A DNA stretch of 64,000 nt from Melampsora larici-populina 98AG31 (Eukaryota; Basidiomycota; Pucciniomycetes; Pucciniales; Melampsoraceae). The stretch spans positions 98,286 to 162,285 of the forward strand of contig NW_006768780.1 in the NCBI RefSeq assembly GCF_000204055.1. Reading direction: 5' to 3'. Positions 23,468 through 34,999 of this stretch are shown in pieces. Numbering within the stretch: the first letter of the stretch is position 1; each line of letters opens with the position of its first letter. The position numbers and the translations under genes are program-made. Below the pieces are notes generated by a model. The model did not search any database. It saw only the letters and a program-made list of their open reading frames with translations, and had not been told where the DNA came from.

Positions 23468-25000
23468 CACTGTGTCTGTATCCTTGTGGCACATCAACAT
23501 GCACACACCAAAGACTTTTGATGCATACTTGAAAGATCCTATAAAGAGGTCTCCACAATAGTCACATCTCACCTTTGTCAACTGGGATGTTGACACACAG
23601 GTGACCCCAACTGCTGAAAAAGGATCCCCCAAATCTTTTAGTCAAATGATCATTCACAAAGGGTACTCAACACCAATCACAGGGGCCAAAATAGATACTC
23701 ACATACATGTGAGCGTTGTAGACTTTTTGGAATTCTCCAAAAAAGATTCATTTTCTTTCAGATTGATTCAATTCACAATCTTGTTTGTGTTCAGGTGATC
23801 ATCCTGTGGTTCTCATATTTTACTTGACATTTATTGAGAAGGCTCATTTCCATCTTGGATGAGCAATAACTGATTCCCAATGAGTACTCAGGATCAGCTC
23901 ATGAGGCACTGAATACTCAGCAATTTGTTCAAAATGAAGATGAGCACATGAACTATACCTTCCTGAGGCTTCATTTTTCAGTGAAGAAGCCTGCCCAGGG
24001 GCGTCCCATTTGAGCTGCTCAGCAAATACTCAGTAGCATCCCCTGACTGGATCACTGATGGGCCGGACTTTTCTCAGACTTCCTTGCTAATGAATGAAGC
24101 CTGATAAAAGCGTCATCCCATCTGCTCATTGCTCAGCTAATCCTCAGTGATATCCCCGGATAAAGTTTTTCACACTGAGGGGCTGAGATCAACTGAGAAG
24201 CCCCTCAGCCAATACTCAGTGACATCCTTTGGATCCTTCTGATCCGGCCAGGAATGCCCCTGAGGACTAGCTGAGCAGGCCCTCATCCAATGAGCAGTGA
24301 AATCCTCCGAATCCTCCTGATCTCAGGGATGCCCCTGAGGAATAACTGAGCAGCCCCTCATCCAATGAGCAGTGAAATCCTCCGGATCCTCCTGATCTCA
24401 GGGATGCCCCTGAGGAATAACTGAGCAGCCCCTCATCCAATGAGCAGTGAAATCCTCCGGATCCTCCTGATCTCAGGGATGCCCCTGAGGAATAACTGAG
24501 CAGCTCAGTTGAATGAGCAGACGGGCCTCAGGCTTCATTCTGGAGCCATCAAGCTTGAGGCAAGCTTGGCGCTCTGTGGTCCATCTGGGGGATACTTCAG
24601 AGACTTAGCTAAGGGAATACTCAGTTCAGCTCAGCCCCTAAGCTATACATTGGTGGCATCCCTTGGAACTTACTGAACCAGGGAATGCCGCTCAGGATCA
24701 GCTGAGCAGATGGATCAGCCCTTCCTCAGACTTCTTTGCTCAGGAATAAATGCTGAGGAAGGCTTAGTTTGTCTGCTCAGTTCCTGATGATCACGTAATC
24801 AGCTGACAAACTGAAAGAAAAGGGAAACAAATGGGAAACAAATGGGAAACAAATGGGAACAAAACAGGAAAATTTCAACGCTCACATAGTTGTGAGCATC
24901 AATTTTTGCCCCTGTGAATCTCATTCTAAATCCTACCAAATGATTTTCTGATTGTTTTCAAAACTCTCTGTGTGTGTATGTTTACATGCTACAAGGATAA
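23468..25000. mobile_element. Long relative of the CACCGTGTAAA MITE family
   Basis: The left end (TGTATCCTTGTGGCACATCA..) and the right end (..ACATGCTACAAGGATAAC) are inverted relatives of the TIR of 3315-3614, and the sequence just inside the left end also matches that MITE. The interior holds a TGAGCAG/GAGGAAT-rich region with 75-bp tandem units. The right boundary lies at the truncated signal sequence of the pseudogene beginning at 25001. No clear target duplication was seen. Confidence 0.55.
24301..24525 (+). repeat. 75-bp minisatellite, three copies
   Basis: Three head-to-tail units start with CTGATCTCAGGGATGCCCCT at 24317, 24392 and 24467, a period of exactly 75 bp. Diverged half-units continue on both sides (about 24000-24780), with recurring CTCAG and GAGCAG motifs. 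Confidence 0.88.
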
Positions 25001-25252
25001 CTTGCATTGACAGGTACCACCTTGGCTATGGAATGTGTTTGTGGAAGTACCTTGGAAGAGGAGATTTGAGACACTGGAAACAAGTGTAAGACAGATATAT
25101 ACTGTTCAATATGTGAAGAATTTTCCCATTATTGCACTGATTCAGAACACCAATATGTCACAGTGTGTCCAGAGTGTGGGCCACAAGACTGGGGCCGAGT
25201 ATATGATTGTGGGAGTGAACATCCTGATGTAATTTGTTCTCTATGTGAATAG
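25001..25252 (+). pseudogene. Secreted cysteine-rich protein, pseudogene A
   Basis: The frame matches the paralogues at 26489-26777 and 29524-29823. It begins only in the last third of the signal peptide, because the neighbouring element ends at about 25000, so the start codon is missing. One in-frame TGA at 25067-25069 sits where the intact paralogue has an arginine codon (CGA). The rest is open to TAG 25250-25252 and keeps the cysteine pattern, for example CKTDIYCSICE, CPECGPQDWG and CSLCE. Its 3' flank is shared with copy B. It is probably dead. Confidence 0.78.
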
Positions 25253-26017
25253 TAAGAAAAACTATGATGAGGATTGATTTTCTTCTGAAAGCAAAAATAT
25301 CAACATATCTTGAATCACTGGGGTACTGGACTTAGACTTTCTGTCCAGACGGAAAGGAAAAGGTAGATGTTTGAATGAATCTAACATTCACTGTAAACAT
25401 CATTCAACTTCCCCAATTTGGCAGAGGAAAATGATTAATAGTACAGTTTTTCATAAAAGAATCTAATACTGCACACCTGGGCCATTTCACCCACACTACA
25501 TATGTGCAGCAAGCTAAGTCAATAGTTGTCTATCATGTACATACAGGTCTGCTCAGTTTTTTGCCCATCAGAATAAATAAATCACATGTTATACCACATG
25601 TAACTTTTTCGACTTTGAAATTTTTTTCCCAAAAATTCACTACATATAATTCTGTAGCTGCTCAGGCAATATTGTTGAAGCTATGTCTTAGTAACAGAAA
25701 GTGTGTTACATGCAGTTGAGTTGATGAGATCACACCAAAACATTGAGTCAGTGTATGTAGTCAATCTTTTGGAAGCTTTTTTCAATCTGAAAGAAGTTAC
25801 AGCATGTATTACATATGAATAACTTGTCCTGATGAGCAGATAACTGAGCAGAACTGTATGTACATGATAACCACATATTCACTGAGCCTGCTACACATAT
25901 GTAGTGTGGGTGTTATGGCTCAGGTGTGGAGTGATAGACCATTTTATGACAAATCATACTCCCAATCATTTTTCCCTGCCCACTTGGGGAACCCGAATAA
26001 TGTCTGCAGTGATTGAG

Positions 26018-26285
26018 GGCCCATTCACTTAAGGAATTTCTGACCAGCAATCACATTCTGTAAATATTTTTGTGCAAAAATGAAACATGCACCACCAAAT
26101 AGACACTTTGAATTTTGCAGAATGTGATTTCTGACCCACAATTGCTTACCTAAGGGCACGTTCACTTAAGCGATATTGGGTCAGAAATTGCATTCTGTAA
26201 GTTTGAAACACAAAAATGAACCATACTCCACCAGACCAGCACCTTAAATTTTTCAGAATGCAATTTCTGACCCAAAATTGTTGAA
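26018..26285. mobile_element. Two adjacent short hairpin MITEs
   Basis: Two units are each built of inverted halves: 26018-26150 (CATTCACTTAAGGAATTTCT, then TTTCTGACCC.. inverted) and 26155-26285 (GTTCACTTAAGCGATATTGG with inverse AATTTCTGACCCAAAATTG). They resemble each other and lie in the loop of the inverted pseudogene pair. Ends and duplications are not resolved. Confidence 0.45.
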
Positions 26286-26349
26286 GTTCAATATGCAGGC
26301 ACAAAAAATATTTCAAGAACCACACACAAAAACCACAAACACACAAACA

Positions 26350-27760
26350 TGAATTTTGGAGTCATTCAAACCACTACCTTTTCCTTTCCATCTGGATGGA
26401 AAGTCTAAGCCTAGTAGCCACAGTGATTCAAGATATGTTGATATTTTTGCTTTCAGAAGAAAATCAATCCTCATCATACTTTTTCTTACTATTCACATCG
26501 AGAACAAATTACATCAGGATGGTCACTCCCACAATCATAGACTCGGCCCCAGTCTAGTGGCCCACACTCTGGACACACTGTGACATCTTGGCGTTCTGAA
26601 TTATTGCAGTAATGGGAAAATTCTGTACATTTTGACAGTATATATTTGTCCTGCATTCAGTTCCGGTGTAATGTACCTCCTCTTTCAAGGCACTTCCCAA
26701 ACACATTCTGTAGCCAAGGTGGTACCTGCCAATGCAAGCACACATAGACTGGCCACAAATGTCTGTGAAAAGATCATTTTTATTGCCTTCTGATTTTTGG
26801 GCTTTTTTAATAAGTCTGAAAAGTAATGCAGCTAATCTTTAATCCCAATATTGACAAATATGAGATTTATGTTTGCTCCTTTTTATTTGCCTATCCTTGT
26901 TCTTGATAGTTGGTCAACGGCTTTCACTAGTTGAAGTAAATATTTGGAAAAAGGTCCCCACAATAGGACTCTTCCTTCTTTGATGTGAGGATGTGGTCAG
27001 TTGTAGTTTCTAGCCAGAAAAAAACTCAAGTATCATTCTTCATAAACTTACAAGATTTAGAGAGCTGCTGACTTGTTCTATACTGGCTATATAAACTTTC
27101 AAAGATCCTCTGGCAGATTTTCAATCTGAATGCTTAGTTGGGTAGGCTTCCAATCAGTACAGCTAAGCTCTAGTGTCAGTAACACTGATTCCAATCTTTA
27201 TTACTTACCTTGACTTTTTCTGTTGGTTGAAGAAACTTCAAGGCAGTCTTTGAAACTTAGATGTCTCTCTACACAATGTAAAGATATCATCATGACATCA
27301 GTTGCAGTGTGCAGTGAGACATACAATTGAAACACTGGTTTGGATTAACTTACAAGGAGTATAGAGCTGGTGACTTGCACTAAGTTTTTTCAAAAACTTT
27401 ACAAACCTGCTTCTAAAGGTGAGTCACCTAGATAGAGCAAAGGAAATTATCAATCTTTGCAGCTTATTGGGGAGGGTTGGGTTTTATTGTGGAAAGAAGG
27501 TAATGATTTCAAGTGCTCATTGCAAGATGTGAAAGAAAGAGTTCTTTTCCTCACAAGAGACAATGGAGTGAAAAAAGTAATAGAAAACTGAGAAAGGGAA
27601 TTGACCTTTGTTGTGGTACTGAGTTGGAAGAAGCTGGGACACAAGAACAGGACTTTGTGATTGTAGTAACACAAAGAAATGGATTGATTGGAAGATTTTA
27701 AAATATTTGAGTTGAATGAAAATAGAGTAAATGAATTTGCCTGTCAGTGCCAATGGAGGA
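26350..27760 (-). repeat. Segmental duplication with 29380-30480
   Basis: Flanks of pseudogene B align patchily with flanks of the intact gene at 29524-29823: the 3' region (TTTGTGTGTGGTT..), the upstream region with GACATCAGTTGCAGT, and the block ending GAAATGGATTGATTGG. The cysteine-rich gene was therefore duplicated with more than 1 kb of surrounding DNA. Confidence 0.6.
26489..26777 (-). pseudogene. Secreted cysteine-rich protein, pseudogene B
   Basis: ATG at 26777 starts an intact signal peptide (MIFSQTFVASLCVLALAGTT LA) close to that of the intact copy. Relative to copy A the coding region lacks two single bases: one just after the codons for ECV (about 26700) and one after the IYC codons (about 26630). 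The total is 289 bp, not a multiple of three, so the frame breaks within the first mature residues. Downstream codons still resemble the family to TAG at 26489-26491. It forms an inverted pair with copy A. Confidence 0.78.
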
Positions 27761-27849
27761 AGATCAAGCCCTCAAATTGCTTGGGACAAGCAGCTCCCTT
27801 TATAATTTTCAGGCCATCATTTGCCATGCTCACTGATAAATGACTTGTA

Positions 27850-28195
27850 GGCCAGATACCCAAGACATTTCCTCAGAATATGGTGGGACAAGCCTTTTTC
27901 TCCGCAAGGGTCTTGGTGAATCTTATCAAAGACCGTGCTGCAATGTTTCCATGATATCCGCTGTCAATTGATACCTATGACATCTCCTCAGACCATGGTG
28001 GGGCAAGCCTTTTTCTCTGCAAGGGTCTTTTCGGATCTTATCAAAGACCGTGCTGCATGTTTCGATGATATCCGCTGTCAGTTGATACCCAAGACATTTC
28101 CTCAGACCATGGTGGGGCCAACCTTTTTCTCTACAAGTGTCTTTTCCGTATTGAAGACCATGCTGCGATGTTTCCATGATGTCCACATATTTTTT
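27850..28195 (+). repeat. Tandem repeat, three units of about 115 bp
   Basis: The phrase TGGTGGG(A/G)CAAGCCTTT recurs at 27881, 27996 and 28110 (periods 115 and 114), each followed by a segment like ATCAAAGACCGTGCTGCA. The units are 80-90% alike. Antisense frames across it repeat in step and are not genes. Confidence 0.85.
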
Positions 28196-28228
28196 CTTGT
28201 GTATTTTGCTGCGTGGTGGAAATCACTC

Positions 28229-28630
28229 ACGTAGGAGGCTCCCGAGAATACTTAGTGATAAGAATCCTCTATCTCACCAAGGCTTTAAATCAAACTCTGG
28301 CTTTGCGGGTTATGTTCCATTATCCTATTCATAGACGTCATCTTGTACACAATTTGCTTAACCTCAATTGCATCATGATGATGTAATGAATACCTTTTGA
28401 GACCCGACTGATCTTTGTTTCGGATACCATTCACGTAAATTGTAGGACGCTCCCGAGAATCAGTGATAGATTTCCTATATCACTCCGAGACCTGGAATCA
28501 AACTCTTGTTTTGCGGAATACGTTCCATTGTTCAATTCATAGACTTCATCTTTTACACATTTCGCTTACCCATCAATTGCATTATCATGATGCAATGAAT
28601 GCCTTTTCAAACCCGACTAATCAAGCCGAA
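28229..28630 (+). repeat. Dispersed repeat of about 190 bp, two copies
   Basis: Units at about 28229-28430 and 28443-28630 share GCTCCCGAGAATC, then (A/G)TTCCATT..TTCAATTCATAGAC and TTGCAT(C/T)ATGATG. A third copy lies at 30995-31185. The segment GACCTGGAATCAAACTC is loosely like an inverted tRNA B box, so a SINE is conceivable but not shown. Confidence 0.65.
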
Positions 28631-29523
28631 CGGTTTTTGTTAGATCGTCTCTCATCACGTATCATAGCAGCTTTCACAAAGGCCTGTCCCCAAAATTCGC
28701 TGCCGATATGCCAGAATTTTACGGCAAGATTGGGCAAGCTGTTTGCAATTTAATTCATTCAAATTCTCCAAAAAAAGGTAACTCAGGTACTGATCAAATC
28801 TCAATCTGTCTGCTTGAGGCAGTCTTTTCCCCTCGCCGAATCTCTTTGGAAGCTTTGGAAATCGAAGACAGAACGCACCCCAAAATTAAACACATATTTA
28901 CAAGGACCGAAAGGATACCTTCCACCTCATGCCTGAGAAGTTCTTTGGGAACACAATTCCTTTCTTCAGGTCAATCAACTTCTTGGTCAAAATATAAGTA
29001 TTGTTGATTGTTTTCTCGTTGCAAGAAATTTTTCTCAGATTCTAGTTTGCCTGACTTGTTGTCAAGACATAACCCTTAAAACCCAACACCGAAAGAAATC
29101 AAATATCTTGGGTGAAGAGCATATTCAAACCTTTGGCAAAAAAACTATAACCTCTGAATTCTTGAAAATGGCACATAAAAGCTGAACCCCTGGCAACTGG
29201 CAATAAGACTTCATCATGATTTTGGCCCAAAAAGTGCACGTGAGTAATGTGTTTTACATAATACAAAACCGTGTGTATATCTTTTTATCTCTATTTTTTT
29301 GACAAATGCAGTTTTTGAAATCATCATGAATCATTTTGAACCTACAAAAAATATCAAAGAAACTACACACAAAAACCAAATGAAGATGTTGAGGTCATCA
29401 GATCCTGTAATGGTTTTTTGACTTCACTTGAAACCATAGTTTAGGACCAGTAGCCACAAAAATTTCAGTGCCAAAGGCATCACATAAGATTTTTGCTGTC
29501 AGAAATCTTGAAATTCAACTCTA

Positions 29524-29823
29524 TCATAAATTTGATTCTAGTAGACATTTAGAACAAAGTTTGATTTTGTGGTCCTTCCAGGGGCATATACTAATTGGTT
29601 CTTCATCTTGTGGTCCATGAGTGTTACACTCCCATACCTTTTGCTCCAATCGATTTTGACACACACCAGACTGCATTTCACATTTAGAGCAATATATTTG
29701 TAGACCACAATCAGGTGTTCTGATTCTTTTGTCTAGCATTTGACCACAAAAACATTCAGCTAAGGTGGTAGATGCCAATATGAGCATCCAAAGACTGGCT
29801 AGAAGCACTCTTGAAAATACCAT
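29524..29823 (-). CDS. Small secreted cysteine-rich protein (candidate effector)
   Basis: This is an intact single-exon frame of 99 residues from ATG 29823 to TGA 29524-29526. Residues 1-22 (MVFSRVLLASLWMLILASTT LA) form a clear signal peptide. The mature part of about 77 residues has ten cysteines, spaced as ECFCG, PDC, IYCSKCE, VC, EC, IC, LCSKC. Two broken paralogues share the signal peptide or the cysteine frame. An even cysteine number in a short secreted chain suggests disulphides. Small secreted cysteine-rich proteins are typical effector candidates in rusts, but no named family is recognised, so function is inference. Confidence 0.75.
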   Translation of the reverse strand: MVFSRVLLASLWMLILASTTLAECFCGQMLDKRIRTPDCGLQIYCSKCEMQSGVCQNRLEQKVWECNTHGPQDEEPISICPWKDHKIKLCSKCLLESNL

Positions 29824-30229
29824 GTTTTATTTCTGATGTGAATGCTTTTTTGAGGAATTCTTGAAATTGTTTCAGTTATCTTCCTATCTGAGGATCACAA
29901 AATATGATCTTTCTCAATCTTCTCTATTCACCTATACCAGTTTTGGATGATTGGATTTCTTTTCCTTGATTGAAGTAACTTCTTTGCACAAGCTCTTTGA
30001 AACAAATTTATCTTCTTATCACAGTGTGATTATATCATGTCATCAGTTACAGTCTCCAATCAGATAAAGAAATGGAATCAACTTACAAGAACAACAAGAA
30101 AAAAAGAGCTGCTAGATTGCGTCAATCTTGTACAAAATCTTCACAGAGTTGCTTGTAAAGTTCAGTGGGAGCCACCTATATGGATCCAAGAACATGGTCA
30201 ATCTTTTCATCTCATAGAGGAGAGGTAGA

Positions 30230-31739
30230 CCATGATTGTTTTATCTTGGTGATCATGAGAGATCATTTCAAGATGTGAAATCAAAGGGTTTCTATCACTG
30301 GAAGAAACCGTGCCGTGTAAAGTACCAAAGGGAAGATGAGAGAGTAGGTTTACCTTTGCGCCACAGAACCTCGTGTGGGTTGGTCTTGGAGTACTAAGTT
30401 GAAATAAGATTGGATAGAAGACGTGGATTTGGCTATTTTATCATAAAACAAAGAAGATGGATTGATTGTGAAATATTCGGTAGATTTCGAACAAAAATGG
30501 AGCAAAGAGATTGATTTGTCAATCTTGATGAGAAATCTTTCAAATCAGCCGAATTGCGCGAAGCTGCAAAAGAAGAGCTCATTTTATGATCTTGAGCCCA
30601 TGGTTTATCTCCATGCACAGCCAACAAATTTACCTCGGATTTATCAATCCGACGTATCTTTTGGCGCAGACCTAATCAAATGACCGTCTTCCCTCAAGTT
30701 TAATTATTCCTATCATATTGAAACGTATTGAGTCAGTGTTTTATGCAATTTTAGCGTTCATGCAATTTTTTTCCAAGAGAAAAAAAACATGCCTCGGATT
30801 GCCACTGGGCAGTGTTGAAACACTTGTATTCTACGCAAAAAAATTGTCGAAAGAAATTTTCAAAAAAAAGATAGTCAAGAGACTTTCCTCAGACCGTTGA
30901 TCAGTAGAGTACAAATTTTTCCCCACAACAGGCTCTGTTCAGATCTTATCTAAAGACTTCTGCGTATGCTTCAATATTGACATGTTCGTGTGTATGGGAG
31001 GCTCCCGAGAGTCAGTGCTAGATCCCCTAAATCTTTCCGAGACATGAGATCAAACCCATGTTTCGCGGGATAAGTTCCATTGTTCAACTGATCATAGACT
31101 TCATCTTTCCCAAAATTTGCTTCACCTCTATTGCATTCTCATAATACAACGAATCCCTTCTTAAACCCAACTAATCAAACCGAATGATGTTCCTTCCTCA
31201 ACTCCTTTCTCATATTATAACACCACAAAACAAGTGTCATAAAACCTATACCAAACATTTCCTGCAGACGCGCTTGCATCTTACGGCAAGATTGGCCGAG
31301 CTTTTCAATTTTAGAATTCAAAACTATAAAACCTCCCCAAAAAATCCAACACCACAAAAAAACCATGCCTTTCACATAAACCTCATAAACCTTTCAAAAT
31401 TCATACACAAAAGAAAAAAAAATGAAAAAACAACTTTGAATGCTAAAAACTTGATCACTTTAATTCTAAAGAAATGAAATTGAAGTCAAAAAAACTCTAT
31501 ATTTTCTTTTTCATAAGGGCTCTTTTCAAAAAAATCATCAAAAGTTCAACTAAAAAAAATGAAAACACACACACAAACAAACAGAGAAACTCAAAGATAA
31601 AGGAAAACGCAAAGAAGAAGAAGAAAAGAAGAATCTTATCTAATTTGAAGATCTATTGGATCTTGATCTATAAAACCCTAACCATTTTACTTCCTACTCC
31701 AATTCCAATTCCATTCATGCTACGTTTTCCCAAACCATC
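30230..31739. other. Repeat-rich AT spacer
   Basis: The spacer holds the end of the duplicated effector flank (to about 30480), the third copy of the 190-bp dispersed repeat (30995-31185), and very A-rich DNA (31330-31640) downstream of the acetyl-CoA transporter stop. No gene is supported. Confidence 0.45.
30995..31185 (+). repeat. Third copy of the 190-bp dispersed repeat
   Basis: It shares GGGAGGCTCCCGAGAGTCAG and AAGTTCCATTGTTCAACTG.. with the two copies at 28229-28630. Divergence is moderate. Confidence 0.65.
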
Positions 31740-34364
31740 TCAACTTCTCAATCCTTTTCTAACTTGCCAAGCTCTAGCCGGTAAACCTAAAAAAACAGAA
31801 CCCCAAAATCAATAAACCAACCTGTTTAGATTTTTTTTGAAAAGAAGTGAATTTACCTTGTAATCTTTGAGCAGTAGGTGAAATGATTAATGATAATGAG
31901 ATTGCACCAATTAAAATACAAACGATTTGCATAATATAATAACCATCTTTTTGAGTTTGACAAATCCCATTTAAATCTAAACAAGTTGATTTTCCTAAAT
32001 CCGTCACACATTCTTTTCCTACATAACCAAAACCCAATACCCAAAAAATCAAAATCAAATTAGCAAGAGTAAACAAAAACTTGGTGATGTATGTCTCTAG
32101 AAAAGTGAAGTTCATAACTTACCTTGAAACTCAAGTTGAGTAGAGTTTAAAGCTCGATTAGTCACACTTTCATTTTCAAAACCACAATAAGCTTCTGTAA
32201 AATAATCCACTCCTTTCAAAACGAAATACTTTGGCCAAGTTCCTCCCAAGTTACAAACTGTATTCAAGAGCTATGGTGAAAAAAATATGTAAAACAAAAG
32301 ACTCGTTAGAAATCCCGAAAAAAAAATCAACATGATCTTTTTTAACACGTCACAATCTTGGGTTTCTTTTTTTTTCTTTTGGCTTTGAATCACTTACTGT
32401 CATATATGTACCACCGATCAATGGATCAGCAATCTGTGTATGAAAAGCCGAAATTCCCACAAATTGAACCGTACTAAACCCAACCAAAAGAAATCATCAG
32501 TTTTTTTTTTCAATTTCCATCAAATCAAAAAACCAAAAGATTTCATGATCGAGAAAGAGAAAATGGTAAACTTACCTAGCAAAACTTGAAATCACCGTTG
32601 AAATGATGACCAAAACGAAGTATGAAGTCGAAAGTGGTTTAGAGTTTGGAAAAAAATAAACTAATCCTATACCCCAAGCAGCAAATAACAATCTAAACCA
32701 CATTGCACAAATCCACTAAGATCGAGTTTTTCCAAATCATCAAAAATGAGAAAAATCAAATCAAATCGAATCAGTCAACAGGTAAGTTATTTTTTACTAG
32801 ATCAAGAGAAGTAACAAAATCAACTAAACTGGTCTAAGAGGTTTTTCACCACTACTCCATTTAGCAGCAAAATAACCCAAACCAATCTGAAAAGGAAAAT
32901 CAATCAAAACACTCAAAGCTAAATCTTCCTTACTCAAACCTTTTTCCAATAACTTTAAACTAGTAGCCGCATCATTAACAGAAGTACCAATCTTAGCAAT
33001 CAAATGTAACAAAATAAACTTTTGAACATGTTTTAATTTACATATCTCAAACATGATTTTGTAAACTTTTTTGACATTCATTTTGGGTTCGGTTGAAGTT
33101 GAATCGTGGGTTTCTTCGGTTTGGAAAAAGGTTAGGTAGATGGTTACGATTAGGAAAGAAATGCCTCCAGACTTTAGGTAGCCTGAAAGGGTCATGATTG
33201 GGTATGATTGACTGGATAGACCGAACAATGCTCTCCATCTGTTATTACTGAATTCTAAACTATTGAAAGCTAAAAAGACAGTAAACGATAAGAAATCTAA
33301 TGAACCGCATATCCAAATTCAAACCATATCAATCATTAGTTTTGGTTTTGGTTTTTTGATTTGAAGCATTTTGGGAAAGCTTTTGATCAATGTGAATAGG
33401 TTTTTGAAACTTACAACCGATATTTAATCCAACAGTTTGAGCCGTAGAAGCGTACGAAAGGTTATCTTTCGAAAGCAATTCCAAAGCCCAACCATCTACC
33501 GCAATATCTTGAGTAGCAGCAAAGAGTACCAAAGTAAAGAACAATCCGGTCAAAGTTTTCACATCAGGTACATCAGCTTCCATCAAGACTGTAACATTAT
33601 TGCCTAACCACCATAACATCATTCCAACTAAAGCTTGTACAGGAATAATCCATGATTTACGTCTTCCTATCTTGGGGAAATAAATTGAATCTACTATTGG
33701 TGACCATAAGAGTTTTAATGAATATGGATATGAAGCTAGTGAGAATAAACCGATTTGGGAATAAGATAATCTGGCTCTTAGTAAGAATGGAATCGATCCA
33801 AAGGCTAATCCGACTGGAATTCCTTGTAACATATCTACATAAACAGAATCATATATTAGTATTTATCAAGATCTTTCAAAAAAATCCTTGGATTGACTTA
33901 CATAAGATTACCAATAAGACCATTGCTTTTTTATCTTTTAAAGTTAAAGTACTAATAGAACTACTATTAGGAGTCACCAAACCAGATTCAGATCCTAATC
34001 CGTTTTGTCTATACTTTTTACTTTTCTCTGAATCAATCTTCTTTAAAGGTTTACGATGATTAGTTTTACTATTAATCATACTAGAATGTTTTTCTGATGT
34101 AAGTTCTTCATTGGGATTAGATTGAGATTGGATTTCAATGATTTCTTCTTTTTCATTCATGTTTCCTCTAACTCTTAAACTTTGAGAAGGTGAATCTAAA
34201 TGATGTTTGGATAATCTTTCATCTTCTTGATCTCTAAGTTTTAAGTTTTGATTTGATTTATTTTTTTTCTTTTTGTTAGATTGTGATTGGTTTGGTGATG
34301 AATCTTGATCTGAATAATTATTAGCCAAGACTGCAAATCGATTTGATGATGGAGTTGATGACAT
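31740..34364 (-). CDS. Acetyl-CoA transporter (SLC33A1/AT-1 family)
   Basis: This MFS-like carrier imports acetyl-CoA into ER/Golgi in animals; the fungal role is presumably the same. ATG is at 34364. Exon 1 (34364-33902) encodes a hydrophilic S/N/K-rich tail, then the first membrane helix. Exon 2 from 33834 holds YMLQGIPVGLAFGSIPF, SLKLLWSPIVDSIYFPKIGR, RRKSWIIPVQ and FAATQDIAVDGWALELLS. Exon 3 is 33296-32830, and exon 4 starts at 32715 with WICAMWF. Later exons give AFHTQIADPLIGGTYMT and LLNTVCNLGGTWPKYF, both family hallmarks. The last exon gives GLPARAWQVRKGLRS and stops at 31740-31742. All junctions checked keep frame. About eight exons; the gene looks intact. Confidence 0.92.
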
Positions 34365-34999
34365 TCTTGATTAAATCACTTGATCCTTGATCCTTGATCC
34401 TTGATGGTTGTTGTTGGTTGATGGTGTTGGTTGGTTGGTTGATGGCTCAGCACCCGATCGAGTTCACCACGTGTCTCTCTCTCTCTGTCATTCAATTTCA
34501 AATCAAATCAGTTCTCCTCAATACCCCATACTTACCTAAACCTATACCCATAATCATCCCAATCATCATCCATCATCTCTCAATCTCCTCAATGTATCTA
34601 GCAATGTTTTGTAACAGAAAAGACAATCAATTGACTTTCAAAATTAATCATCCAAAACCAAATAACGATAAAAATATAAACTTAAAACAAGACTAGTTGT
34701 ACCATAAAATCAAAAAATCAAAATCAAAATCAAAATCAAACTAGCATTCTTCTTGAACCTTTTGATTCAAATGTCCAGATCACAAATCACAAAAAAAAAC
34801 CAAAAAAAAAACAGAATATACCAAATCCAAAACCAAAAACTAAATGAAATCATGAACACACAAAATGCTTAAAGAATGAAACCCAGTTCTTTGGCGAAAA
34901 AAAAACCGAAAAAATAATCAATCAAAGAACCAACCCCTTCAAAACTTGCTTTAAATTGATTTCCATAAACAATCTGGAATCCTTTTAGCTTCTTATCTC
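34365..34999. other. Short intergenic spacer
   Basis: This spacer separates two minus-strand transporter genes. It contains CT- and AATCAAA-rich low-complexity DNA and presumably the promoter of the acetyl-CoA transporter and the 3'UTR of the amino acid permease. Confidence 0.4.

Noticed and set aside
24301..24525. Regular 75-bp repeats considered as a CRISPR array
   Set aside because: The whole unit repeats, spacers included, so it is a minisatellite; the genome is eukaryotic.
27926..28234. Overlapping frames of 86 and 99 codons on both strands
   Set aside because: They follow the 115-bp tandem repeat and repeat internally in step, so they are by-products of the array.
28443..28630. Possible tRNA gene from the inverted box-B-like text GACCTGGAATCAAACTC
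   Set aside because: No matching A box, acceptor stem or cloverleaf could be drawn; kept only as a dispersed repeat.
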